A DNA stretch of 64,000 bases, taken from NCBI GenBank assembly GCA_963800335.1, contig CAWDAN010000001.1, positions 62,001 through 126,000 of the forward strand, in the 5' to 3' direction. Made by a program: the position numbers and the translations under genes. This document shows, one piece after another, positions 1 to 8,005 of the stretch. Under the pieces are notes generated by a model, which was given only the letters and a program-made list of their open reading frames with translations, had not been told where the DNA came from and made no database searches. Positions within the stretch are counted from its first letter, which is position 1. Each line of letters opens with the position of its first letter. Source of the DNA: Flavisphingopyxis sp963800335. GTDB lineage: Bacteria; Pseudomonadota; Alphaproteobacteria; Sphingomonadales; Sphingomonadaceae.

Positions 1-285
1 GCGTGCAACCATGTCCCCAAGCCCGCCAGCGCCGCCTATCGCCAGCTGTGCGAAATCCATGCGATCGATCCGCTGCGCGCGGCGATGGTCGAGGACATGG
101 CGCGCAACCTGGCCCCGGCGCACGCGCTCGGCATGACGACGGTGTGGATCGACAACGGATCCGAAGCGGGAAACCGCGATCACGACCCCGATTTCGTCGA
201 TATCCATGTTGACGACCTTGTGCCCTGGCTTCAGGGGGTCGGCGAGCGGCTGGCAACGGACGCGTCAGCCAAACAGGAAAGTTAA
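1..285 (+). CDS. Pyrimidine 5'-nucleotidase (HAD family), C-terminal part
   Basis: The window opens inside this gene; reading frame 1 is open from the first base and gives about 94 residues to the TAA stop. It holds the C-terminal HAD signature: VEDMARNL, then a turn and GMTTVWIDNG, which matches the acidic metal-binding motif IV and following strand of the pyrimidine 5'-nucleotidase subgroup that dephosphorylates UMP or CMP. The nucleophile motif I lies outside the window. Five bases separate it from dapD, so the two are probably co-transcribed, an arrangement seen in related alphaproteobacteria. The exact substrate cannot be told from this fragment; a general HAD phosphatase is the alternative. 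Confidence 0.75.
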   Translation, partial: ACNHVPKPASAAYRQLCEIHAIDPLRAAMVEDMARNLAPAHALGMTTVWIDNGSEAGNRDHDPDFVDIHVDDLVPWLQGVGERLATDASAKQES

Positions 286-290
286 GCGAC

Positions 291-1127
291 ATGAGCGACC
301 TCGCAGCGATTATCGACCAGGCCTGGGAGGCGCGCGACACGCTGGACACTTCCGACGCGACGATCCGCGACGCAGTCGAACAGGCGCTCGCCCTGCTCGA
401 CAGCGGCCGTGCGCGCGTGGCCGAACCGAGCGGCAATGGAGACTGGCAGGTCAACCAGTGGCTCAAGAAGGCGGTGCTGCTGTCGTTCCGGTTCAGCCCG
501 ATGGGAATCATCGAAGGCGGCCCGGGCGGTGCGACGTGGTGGGACAAGGTGCCATCGAAATTCGCCGGCTGGGACGAAGCGCAATTCACCGCCGCCGGCT
601 TTCGCGCGGTGCCCGGTTCGATCGTCCGGCGCGGCGCGCATATCGGGCGCGACGTCGTCCTGATGCCAAGCTTCGTCAACATCGGCGCCCATGTCGGCGA
701 CGGCACGATGATCGATACCTGGGCCTCGGTCGGCAGTTGCGCACAGGTCGGCAGGAATTGCCATATCTCGGCGGGTGCGGGCATCGGCGGCGTGCTCGAG
801 CCGCTGCAGGCCAACCCGACGATCATCGGCGACAACTGTTTTATCGGCGCGCGTTCCGAAATCGTCGAGGGCACGATCGTCGGCGAGGGATCGGTCGTTG
901 CAATGGGCGTTTTCATCACCGCGTCCTCGAAAATCATCGATCGCGCCAGCGGCGAAGTCCTCTACGGACGCATCCCGCCCTATTCGGTGGTCGTTCCCGG
1001 AACGCTGCCCGGCAGGCCGCTCGCCGACGGTTCGCCCGGACCCGGCCTTGCCTGCGCGGTGATCGTCAAGACGGTCGATGCGGGCACGCGGGCGAAAACG
1101 GCGATCAACGATCTCCTTCGCACGTGA
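291..1127 (+). CDS. dapD: 2,3,4,5-tetrahydropyridine-2,6-dicarboxylate N-succinyltransferase
   Basis: This 278-residue cytoplasmic enzyme transfers succinyl from succinyl-CoA to tetrahydrodipicolinate in the succinylase branch of lysine and diaminopimelate synthesis. An N-terminal helical domain of about 100 residues is followed by left-handed beta-helix hexapeptide repeats (NIGAHVGDGTMIDTW, VGSCAQVG, then the ISAGAGIGGVLEPLQA segment typical of DapD) and a C-terminal YGRIPPYSVVVPG segment. The length equals the family norm. The ATG start follows the upstream nucleotidase stop by five bases. Nothing looks unusual; identification is secure. Confidence 0.96.
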   Translation: MSDLAAIIDQAWEARDTLDTSDATIRDAVEQALALLDSGRARVAEPSGNGDWQVNQWLKKAVLLSFRFSPMGIIEGGPGGATWWDKVPSKFAGWDEAQFTAAGFRAVPGSIVRRGAHIGRDVVLMPSFVNIGAHVGDGTMIDTWASVGSCAQVGRNCHISAGAGIGGVLEPLQANPTIIGDNCFIGARSEIVEGTIVGEGSVVAMGVFITASSKIIDRASGEVLYGRIPPYSVVVPGTLPGRPLADGSPGPGLACAVIVKTVDAGTRAKTAINDLLRT

Positions 1128-1146
1128 GCCAAGGGCCAAACAAAAG

Positions 1147-1175
1147 TTGACCTAACTGTATTATTGCCATAATAC
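1147..1175 (+). promoter_or_regulatory. Putative promoter with palindromic operator ahead of the TonB-dependent receptor
   Basis: TTGACC at 1147-1152 could be a -35 element and CATAAT at 1168-1173 a -10 element, with a short 15-base spacer. A perfect inverted repeat, GTATTAT-TGCC-ATAATAC (1158-1175), covers the spacer and the -10. A repressor sitting there would block polymerase. The binding protein is not known from the sequence; the next gene is a TonB-dependent receptor, so a metal-responsive repressor is plausible but is inference only. Confidence 0.45.
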
Positions 1176-1279
1176 GCTAACGCGGATTAATCTGGCGTTC
1201 ACATCTGTAGTCGTTAGTGTGCCGCAACGATCCCGTCAGCGGGTCGATTTGCCCCGTAGCGGGAATGGGAGAAGATATC

Positions 1280-3430
1280 ATGAGCAGCAAAGCTCGAGCA
1301 GCGGTCATCGAAATCCGGCAGCAGGCCAGCCACACCTTCTACGGCGGCAAGGTCTTCGCAACCGCATCGTCGATCGCGCTGGCGCTGGCGCTCACCGCCC
1401 CGGCCGCCGCAGAGGACAGCACCGACAATTCGCCAACCTCAGAGGTCCAGCCGGCTTCGGGTCAGGCAGGACGAACTTATACGCCTGCCGATTTCACGCG
1501 CTATGCACCCAAGACCGCGCTCGACATGGTCCGCCAGATCCCCGGTTTCTCGATCCAGGGCGGCGACAACGGCAATCGCGGTCTTGGCCAGGCAACGCAG
1601 AACGTCCTGCTCAACAGCCAGCGCGTGTCGGGCAAGTCGAACGATGCCGCGACCGCATTGTCGCGGATCGATGCGGCCAGCGTCACGCGCATCGAGATCG
1701 TCGACGGCGCCTCGCTCGATATTCCCGGCCTGTCGGGCCAGGTCGCCAATGTCGTTTATGCGAGCAAGGCCTTCGGCGGGACGTTCGAATGGTACCCGCA
1801 AATCCGCCCCGGGCTCGATGACAACTGGTTCGCGGGCAGCGTCTCGCTGAGTGGCAAGGCCGGATCGACCGACTGGAGCGCGAGCGTGTCGAACGACGCT
1901 GAACGGCAAGGCCATTGGGGTCCCGAATACCTCCGCGATGCCAATGGCGTGTTGCTGCTGACACGTGACGAACATGCCAGCTACTATCGCGACCGGCCGC
2001 GGCTGGCGCTGTCGCTCGCGCGGACCGCTGCCAACGGCAACATCCTCAACGTCAATGCGGCTGGAGAACTCAGCTATCGCACCCAGCGCGTCGATGGCGA
2101 AGTCCGCTCGCCCGCCGGCGCGGAATCGGACGAGCTGTTCCTGTCGACCGAAAACGAATGGAATGCCGAGCTTGGCGGCGATTACGAATTCGCCCTCGGC
2201 GGCGGACGGCTGAAGCTCGTCGGCCTCAAGCGCTTCGAGCACAGCCCGTTCGTCAACATTTTCACCGCGCAGGACCGTGCGCCGGGTTCGGTCGTCACCG
2301 GCAATCGCTTCGACCAGACCGTCGACGAGGGCGAAACGATCGGACGCGGCGAATATCGCTGGAAGGCAGGCGTTGCCGACTGGCAGGTCAGCCTCGAGGG
2401 CGCTTATAACACGCTCGACAGCTCCGCCGAACTGTTCGTACGCGATGCCAGCGGCACCCCTGTCGAAGTGCCGCTTCCCGGGGCCAATGCGCGGGTTACC
2501 GAAAAGCGCGCCGAATCGATCCTGACCTATGGCCGGCCGCTGTCGTCGAACCTGGCGCTGCAGGCCAATCTCGGCGCCGAATACAGCACGATCACAGTGA
2601 CCGGTTCGGGCGGCAAGTCGCGCAGCTTCCTGCGACCCAAGGGATCGGTAGCGCTCGCCTGGACGGTCGATCCGACGCTGACGGTCAACGCCAAGGTCGA
2701 ACGCCGCGTCGACCAATTGAGCTTTTACGACTTCCTCGCGTCGGTCGACGTCGCCAACAACACCGATCGTTCGAACAATCCCGAGCTGGTCCCGCCGCAG
2801 CGCTGGCGGTTCGAGATCGATGCGACCAAGAAACTCGGCACATGGGGATCGATCAAGCCCTTCGCACGCTTCGCGCTGGTCCAGGACGTGGTCGATTCGA
2901 TCCCCGTCTCGCCGACCGAAGAGGCGCTGGGCAACCTCGCCGACCCGGCCGTCATCTGGCTTGCCGGAATGGAAGGGACGCTGTTGCTCGATCCGCTCGG
3001 CTGGACAGGTGCGAAAATCGATTTCGACGGCAAGTACATCGATGCGCGAGTCAAAGACCCGCTGACCGGCGCGCGCCGCCGGGTAAGCGGCGAGGCGATT
3101 TACACACTCAGTGCCAATTTGCGCCACGACATCCCCGGCTCGAACTGGGCCTGGGGCGGCAGCGTCGAAGCTTACGACCAGGCCGCCAATGTCCGCCTCG
3201 ACCAGGTCCAGCGTTCGTTCTCGACCAAGCCGCAAACGACGCTGTTCGTCGAGAACAAGGATGTCCTGGGGCTGACGGTTCGGGCGACGGTGATCAACCT
3301 GCTCGACAGCCGCGACGGATACGAACGCACCGCCTATGTCGGCCGCCGCACCGGCCCGGTCGCCTTCACCGAGGACCGGTCGCGCGGTTACGGCCGGATC
3401 TGGGCGTTCAGCGTCAGCGGCAAGATCTGA
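1280..3430 (+). CDS. TonB-dependent outer-membrane receptor
   Basis: The product is a 716-residue outer-membrane protein with an N-terminal signal segment (hydrophobic stretch about residues 25-44, ending PAAAED), a plug domain (about 66-165, with YTPADFTRY, DMVRQIPGFSIQGG and VTRIEIVDG) and a long beta-barrel rich in alternating aromatic and charged residues that ends in the strand WAFSVSGKI. It should import a bulky nutrient using TonB energy; the substrate is not evident. The ATG at 1280 is preferred because GGGAG lies eight bases upstream; an in-frame GTG at 1217 would add 21 residues before the signal peptide. An operator-like palindrome lies upstream. A tonB gene is present at 13.1-13.8 kb. 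Confidence 0.88.
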   Translation: MSSKARAAVIEIRQQASHTFYGGKVFATASSIALALALTAPAAAEDSTDNSPTSEVQPASGQAGRTYTPADFTRYAPKTALDMVRQIPGFSIQGGDNGNRGLGQATQNVLLNSQRVSGKSNDAATALSRIDAASVTRIEIVDGASLDIPGLSGQVANVVYASKAFGGTFEWYPQIRPGLDDNWFAGSVSLSGKAGSTDWSASVSNDAERQGHWGPEYLRDANGVLLLTRDEHASYYRDRPRLALSLARTAANGNILNVNAAGELSYRTQRVDGEVRSPAGAESDELFLSTENEWNAELGGDYEFALGGGRLKLVGLKRFEHSPFVNIFTAQDRAPGSVVTGNRFDQTVDEGETIGRGEYRWKAGVADWQVSLEGAYNTLDSSAELFVRDASGTPVEVPLPGANARVTEKRAESILTYGRPLSSNLALQANLGAEYSTITVTGSGGKSRSFLRPKGSVALAWTVDPTLTVNAKVERRVDQLSFYDFLASVDVANNTDRSNNPELVPPQRWRFEIDATKKLGTWGSIKPFARFALVQDVVDSIPVSPTEEALGNLADPAVIWLAGMEGTLLLDPLGWTGAKIDFDGKYIDARVKDPLTGARRRVSGEAIYTLSANLRHDIPGSNWAWGGSVEAYDQAANVRLDQVQRSFSTKPQTTLFVENKDVLGLTVRATVINLLDSRDGYERTAYVGRRTGPVAFTEDRSRGYGRIWAFSVSGKI

Positions 3431-3435
3431 ATCGA

Positions 3436-3479
3436 GGCGCTCCCGCCCGGGCCGAATCGACCGGCCTGGGTGGGGCGCG
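3436..3479. terminator. GC-rich hairpin between convergent genes
   Basis: GGCGC, CCC and GGCCG on the left pair imperfectly with CCGGCC, GGG and GGGCGC on the right around an AATCGA loop. It lies just after the receptor stop and before the convergent ssb stop. No T-run follows, so it may be a transcript-end stabiliser or a weak terminator. Confidence 0.35.
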
Positions 3480-3568
3480 TCCTTCGATACGCGATTTCGA
3501 CAGGTTCAATCGCACCTCAGGACCAACGGTTAGCTACTGAGCCAGGCTGATCGACGGCAGTCGCGCAA

Positions 3569-4093
3569 TCAAAACGGCACTTCGTCGTCGAGGTCGTTGT
3601 CGAAATTGGGGCCCGAGCCGCCGCCTGACGACGATCCGCCGCCGAAGCCGCCATTGTTCGAAGAGCCGCCGCCCCAGCCGTCGTCGCCGCCCTGGCGCGA
3701 TCCGCCGCCGCCACCCGAGCCGCCGCCCGAGCCGCCGCCGGGCGCGCCATCGAGCATCGTCATGACCGCGCCGGGGCCCTGCAGCACGACCTCGGTCGAA
3801 TAGCGGTCGTTGCCCGACTGGTCCTGCCATTTGCGCGTACGCAGCTGGCCTTCGACATAGACCTTGCTGCCCTTGCGCAGGAAACGTTCGGCGACGCCGG
3901 CAAGGCCTTCGCCGAAGATCGCCACGCTATGCCATTCGGTGCGCTCCTTGCGCTCGCCGGTCATCTTGTCCTTCCAGTTTTCCGACGTGGCGATGCGCAG
4001 GTTGCACACCTTGCCGCCGTTCTGGAACGATTTGACCTCGGGATCCTGCCCCAGATTGCCGATCAGGATGACCTTGTTGACGCTGCCTGCCAT
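3569..4093 (-). CDS. ssb: Single-stranded DNA-binding protein
   Basis: This 174-residue protein has the SSB OB-fold at its N-terminus (NKVILIGNLGQDPEVK, WHSVAIFGEGLAGVAERFL, KGSKVYVEGQLRTRKW) covering about residues 1-110. A Gly- and Ser-rich flexible linker follows, and the acidic C-terminal tip DDEVPF, which recruits replication and repair partners, is intact. It coats single-stranded DNA as a tetramer during replication, recombination and repair. The highly repetitive glycine codons produce a GC-rich tract around 3620-3750. It lies nine bases downstream of feoB on the same strand but is functionally unrelated. Confidence 0.96.
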   Translation of the reverse strand: MAGSVNKVILIGNLGQDPEVKSFQNGGKVCNLRIATSENWKDKMTGERKERTEWHSVAIFGEGLAGVAERFLRKGSKVYVEGQLRTRKWQDQSGNDRYSTEVVLQGPGAVMTMLDGAPGGGSGGGSGGGGGSRQGGDDGWGGGSSNNGGFGGGSSSGGGSGPNFDNDLDDEVPF

Positions 4094-4102
4094 CGTAAAT
4101 TC

Positions 4103-5977
4103 CTATCCAAGCCCGAGGGCGGTTGCCGCCCAATATGTAACACCCGCAAACAGGTAGGCGAGGGCGAACAGGTAGGCAACCATCAGCGCGGGCCAACGCC
4201 ATGAGTTTGTCTCGCGCCGCGTCACCGCGATCGTCGAGATGCACTGCGGCGCAAAGACGAACCAGGCGAGGAAGGCGAGCGCGGTGGCGAGGCTCCAGTC
4301 GGCGGCGAGCTTTGGCCCGAGCGCGCGCGCAGCCTGTTCGTCGTCGTCGCCGGCGTTGATCGCATAGACGGTGCCGAGAGCCGAAACCGCAACCTCGCGC
4401 GCCGCCATCGCGGGAATCAGTGCGAGCGCGATATCCTTGTTGAAACCGATCGGTTCGACGATCGGCGCGACGAGGTTGTCGGCGATCCGCCCGGCGAGCG
4501 AATAGCGCACCGGCGAGACGTCGCTGCCCGCCGGCGGCTTGGGAAAGGATAGCAATGCCCACAGCAGCATCGTCGAGAAGAAGATGATCGTCCCTGCGCG
4601 CTTGAGGAAGATCCATGCGCGCTGCCACAGGCCGAGCGCGACGTCCTGCAGCCGCGGCCACTGGTAACGCGGCATTTCCATGATCAGCCCGGCGCTCGCC
4701 CCCTTGGTCACGGTGCGGCGCAGGACATAGGCGGCGGCAAGCGCGCCGACGATGCCGGTGAGGTAGAGGATGAAGAGCACCAGTCCCTGCAGGCCGATGC
4801 CCGGCCCGACGCTGCGCGCGGGGATGAACGCGGCGATGATGATCGCATAGACCGGCAGCCGCGCCGAGCAGGTCATCAGCGGCGCGATCAGGATCGTCGT
4901 CAGCCGGTCCTTGGGATCGGCGATCGCGCGCGTCGCCATGATCCCGGGGATGGCGCACGCAAAGCTCGAAAGGAGCGGGATGAAGCCGCGTCCCGACAGG
5001 CCGACCTTGGCCATGATGCCGTCCATCAGGAAAGCGGCGCGGGTGAGATAGCCGGTCGCTTCGAGCACGAGGATGAAGAGGAACAATACGAGGATCTGCG
5101 GCAGGAAGACCACGACCGCGCCGACGCCCGCGATGACCCCGTCGACGATCATCGAGCGCAGCCAGCCCGCGGGCAGGGTATCACCGAGATACTGGCCGAG
5201 CGTACCGATGCCGACGTCGATCGCGTCGGCGGGCGTCGCCGACCAGGCGAACACCGCCTGGAACATGACGAACAGGATCGCGAGCAGGATGGCAAAGCCG
5301 AGCACGGGGTGCATCAGCACCGCATCGATCCGCTGCGTCCAGCGCCGCTCGGGCGGCTCGCCGACGGTCGCGGCGCGCGCGATGATTGCCGCCTGCTTGC
5401 GCAGTTTGCGATCGGCCTCTGGCCCTTGCTCGGGCGGTTCGACGATGCGATGCTTGGCTCCGTCGAGCAGAGCTTCGAGCGCGGCGATCAGTTCGATCAG
5501 GCCGCGCCCGCGGACCGCGACGGTCGGGATGACGGGCACGCCGAGATCGGCCGACAGCCGCGCGGCATCGAGTTCGAGCCCGTCGCGCGTCGCCATGTCG
5601 ATCATGTTGAGCGCGACGACGACAGGCGTGCCGACCGCGATCAGTTCGAGCGCGAAGGGCAGGTGCTGTTCGAGGTTGGAAGCGTCGAGCACGACGATCA
5701 TCGCATCGAGCCGCCGCTCGCCCTGCTGATGCCCGGTGACGACCGCGCGGGTGACCTCTTCGTCGGGACTCGCCGGGGTCAGGCTATAGCTGCCCGGCAG
5801 GTCGACCATCTCGAGCGGGCGACCGTCGCTGAGCACCGCGCGGCCCGATTTGCGCTCGACGGTGACGCCGGGATAGTTGCCGATCTTCTGCCGTGCGCCG
5901 GTCAGCGCGTTGAACAGCGACGACTTGCCCGAATTGGGATTGCCGACGAGCGCGACCATCGGGGTGGCGACGGTCAT
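4103..5977 (-). CDS. feoB: Ferrous iron transporter B
   Basis: FeoB is an inner-membrane Fe2+ importer with a cytosolic GTPase domain. The 624-residue product shows G1 GNPNSGKSS at residues 12-20, G3 DLPGSYSL, G4 NMID, and then a polytopic membrane region with two Gate motifs, including LSSFACAIPGIMATR and APLMTCSARLPVYA, whose cysteines are usual for the family. A C-terminal cytosolic tail is essentially absent. Its start overlaps the feoA stop by four bases (ATGA), so the two are translationally coupled. The upstream Fur-like box implies induction under iron limitation. Confidence 0.96.
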   Translation of the reverse strand: MTVATPMVALVGNPNSGKSSLFNALTGARQKIGNYPGVTVERKSGRAVLSDGRPLEMVDLPGSYSLTPASPDEEVTRAVVTGHQQGERRLDAMIVVLDASNLEQHLPFALELIAVGTPVVVALNMIDMATRDGLELDAARLSADLGVPVIPTVAVRGRGLIELIAALEALLDGAKHRIVEPPEQGPEADRKLRKQAAIIARAATVGEPPERRWTQRIDAVLMHPVLGFAILLAILFVMFQAVFAWSATPADAIDVGIGTLGQYLGDTLPAGWLRSMIVDGVIAGVGAVVVFLPQILVLFLFILVLEATGYLTRAAFLMDGIMAKVGLSGRGFIPLLSSFACAIPGIMATRAIADPKDRLTTILIAPLMTCSARLPVYAIIIAAFIPARSVGPGIGLQGLVLFILYLTGIVGALAAAYVLRRTVTKGASAGLIMEMPRYQWPRLQDVALGLWQRAWIFLKRAGTIIFFSTMLLWALLSFPKPPAGSDVSPVRYSLAGRIADNLVAPIVEPIGFNKDIALALIPAMAAREVAVSALGTVYAINAGDDDEQAARALGPKLAADWSLATALAFLAWFVFAPQCISTIAVTRRETNSWRWPALMVAYLFALAYLFAGVTYWAATALGLG

Positions 5978-6228
5978 GCCGCAGCCCCTTCGGCGATGCT
6001 GATCGCAGCAGCGTGGGCGAGGCGGATGATGATCGTCGTGCGTCCCACCCTGACGGCCAGCGGGTCCTTGAGGAACAGGCTGCCGCGATGGAGCAGCTCG
6101 ACATTGGCGCCCTCGATCAGGCCGAGTTCGCGCAGCCGCCGCCCCTCGGGCAGCGACAAACGCTCCCAGTCGACCGCGGCGACATGGCCGCGCGCACCGG
6201 GACGGAGATTGGCGAGAAGAGAATACAT
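5974..6228 (-). CDS. feoA: Ferrous iron transport protein A (SH3-like)
   Basis: FeoA is a small cytoplasmic SH3-fold partner of FeoB. The 84-residue product contains the family pattern LPEGRRLRELGLIEGANVEL followed by a beta-rich end (DPLAVRVGRTTIIIRLAHA). It is the first gene of the feoAB operon. There is no Shine-Dalgarno sequence before the ATG; a GATAAT hexamer ends nine bases upstream, so the message could be nearly leaderless. Confidence 0.92.
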   Translation of the reverse strand: MYSLLANLRPGARGHVAAVDWERLSLPEGRRLRELGLIEGANVELLHRGSLFLKDPLAVRVGRTTIIIRLAHAAAISIAEGAAA

Positions 6229-6230
6229 TT

Positions 6231-6250
6231 GCGACTGATTATCATTAACG
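6231..6250 (-). promoter_or_regulatory. Fur-type box directly upstream of feoA
   Basis: On the coding strand the site reads CGTTAATGATAATCAGTCGC. Its core closely resembles the known Fur target with alternating GATAAT and ATCATT blocks. It begins within a few bases of the feoA start and contains a -10-like GATAAT (6238-6243). The position fits repression of feoAB by iron-loaded Fur; binding has not been shown here. Confidence 0.65.
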
Positions 6251-6298
6251 GGAAGCCGGCGCTATAGCGAAGGGTCGCGCCGCCTGCAATGCGCTGGA

Positions 6299-6967
6299 TC
6301 AAACCCCCGGATAACGCAGCCGTCCGATGAAGCGCGACAGGCTCGGGATGCGCTCGCGGCGCTTCAGGAAGCCCGCCTTGGCCTTTTCGAACTGCATGAC
6401 ATTGTCGATCCGGCGCGAGAGGAAGGCGCGGGTGTCTGCGAAATTCTCGCTGTCGTCGTCGAGGAAGACGGTGAGAGTCGCGGCATAGATGGCCGAGAGC
6501 AGGCCGCGCTTGGTATAGTGATTGTAATCGGTCGCGGTGTCGCCCGCGAGGCGCCACATCGTGTCGGCGGCGCGCCAGCCGAGCCGGGTGCCCTTGGCAA
6601 TGTTCTGCGGCATGGCAAGGATCGCGAGCGCGCGGCGCAATGCCTCCTTGTCGCCCGCGACGATTTCGAGTCGCGTTTCGACCAGCGCGGCGATGCGTTC
6701 GCGAATTTTCATCGCGGCGAGCGTTTCGGGCGGCAGGCGACGCGCCATTTCTTCATCGATCCAGCCGAACCAGGCGTCGATCATGTCGGTCGCGCCGCCG
6801 GGAAAGGCGAGCGCGGCAATGTCGGGATCGATGCCGAGCGCATCGGCGGCGCTGGCGATCGCGCTGGTGCTCCATCCGTCGAACGCGGCGTCGCGCGCGA
6901 GACGCGGGGCGAGCGCGGCACGGATTTCGTCGAGCGTCGGATCGTCTGGGAGGTCAGTCTGGGCCAT
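6299..6967 (-). CDS. COQ9 family ubiquinone biosynthesis protein
   Basis: This 222-residue protein fits the COQ9 family, lipid-binding TetR-fold proteins that assist the hydroxylation step in ubiquinone synthesis. Visible family features are the N-terminal helices (TLDEIRAALAPRLARDAAFDGWS), the MKIRERIAALVETRLE helix and the C-terminal TDYNHYTKRGLLSAIYAATL and FLDDDSEN motif, which is highly conserved in COQ9. It lies 70 bases upstream of feoAB on the same strand but is likely its own unit. Length is normal for bacterial members. Confidence 0.9.
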   Translation of the reverse strand: MAQTDLPDDPTLDEIRAALAPRLARDAAFDGWSTSAIASAADALGIDPDIAALAFPGGATDMIDAWFGWIDEEMARRLPPETLAAMKIRERIAALVETRLEIVAGDKEALRRALAILAMPQNIAKGTRLGWRAADTMWRLAGDTATDYNHYTKRGLLSAIYAATLTVFLDDDSENFADTRAFLSRRIDNVMQFEKAKAGFLKRRERIPSLSRFIGRLRYPGV

Positions 6968-6981
6968 GACGCGAAACTAGG

Positions 6982-7929
6982 TCACGGCCTTGCGCGCGGC
7001 AAGGCAGGATTGCGTTCTGGCCAGCGCACGAGCACCAGCGCGAGCGCGATCGCGATCATCCCCGCGCCTTCGAACGGTCCGATCGCCTCACCAAAGACGA
7101 CCAGACCGGCGAACGCGGCAATCGCCGGCTGGACGAGCAGGACGAGGCCGATAACGAGCGGGCGGAAGTGCGGCAGCGCATAGACGAGCAACCCCTGGCC
7201 GGCGAGCTGACTCGAAAAGGCGAGCGCGACGAGCGGTGTCCAGTCGGTCGGCCAGATATTCTCGCCGAGCGCGAGCGCAAAGAGCAACGCCATCGGAATG
7301 CTGGCGAAGGTCGAGACCGCAAGCACCGACCAGCTGCCGAGCTTCGCGCGCGCGTTCTGCAGCGCGAGCAGATAGCCGGTGTAGAGGATTCCGGCGAGTA
7401 GGCTGAGCAGGTCTCCGACAAGGTTGCGCGGGGAGAGTTCGAACGACCGGCCCATCAGCAGCGCCCCGCCGGCGAAGGCGAGCGCGATCGCAACGAGCTG
7501 GATCCGGCGCGGCATCTGGTGGAGGACGACCATCCCCCACAGGACGAGCAGCAGGCTCGCCGAATTGCCGAACAATGTCGCATTGGCGAGCTTGGTGCGG
7601 ACGATGCCGAGATGCCAGGCGGCGAGATCGGCAGCGAAGAACACGCCGCCGGCAACGATCATCCAGCCGACCTTGCGGGGAAAACCAACGAGCGGCTGGC
7701 GCGTCCGCCACGCGATCAAGGCAAGGAACGGCGCGGCGATCGCGAGGCGCCAGAAACTCGCCGCGACGGGACCGGTATCGGCAAAACGGACCAGCAGCGC
7801 GCCGAAGGCAAGGCACATGTTGGCGAGCACGAGAGCGGCGAAGGCGAAGCCTGGATGCCGTAGCGTCGCGGGCGACTCGTCGGGCGAAACGCCGCGCGGG
7901 CTGGCCGGGTCTGCGGTTGAATCGGCCAA
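6982..7929 (-). CDS. EamA/DMT family transporter
   Basis: The product of about 315 residues is a drug/metabolite transporter superfamily member with two EamA repeats and about ten hydrophobic helices. Recognisable pieces are FAALVLANMCLAFGALLVRF at the N-terminus and FRPLVIGLVLLVQPAIAAFA with VFGEAIGPFEGAG near the end, the usual second-repeat signature. A TTG start at 7929 is chosen because GGGGA lies a few bases upstream and it leaves room for the divergent reductase promoter; the open frame extends to 8076 but would overlap that gene. The exported substrate is unknown. Confidence 0.85.
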   Translation of the reverse strand: MADSTADPASPRGVSPDESPATLRHPGFAFAALVLANMCLAFGALLVRFADTGPVAASFWRLAIAAPFLALIAWRTRQPLVGFPRKVGWMIVAGGVFFAADLAAWHLGIVRTKLANATLFGNSASLLLVLWGMVVLHQMPRRIQLVAIALAFAGGALLMGRSFELSPRNLVGDLLSLLAGILYTGYLLALQNARAKLGSWSVLAVSTFASIPMALLFALALGENIWPTDWTPLVALAFSSQLAGQGLLVYALPHFRPLVIGLVLLVQPAIAAFAGLVVFGEAIGPFEGAGMIAIALALVLVRWPERNPALPRARP

Positions 7930-8005
7930 GACGGGTCCCCAATTGGTGCGTTCGCCGCTGTAACGCAGCCCCGCCCTACCGCAAGCGAAAGGACCCGCCC
8001 CTCCC

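Noticed and set aside
1439..3235. Minus-strand open frame of 598 residues inside the TonB-dependent receptor
   Set aside because: Antisense shadow; no ribosome site and no family motifs.
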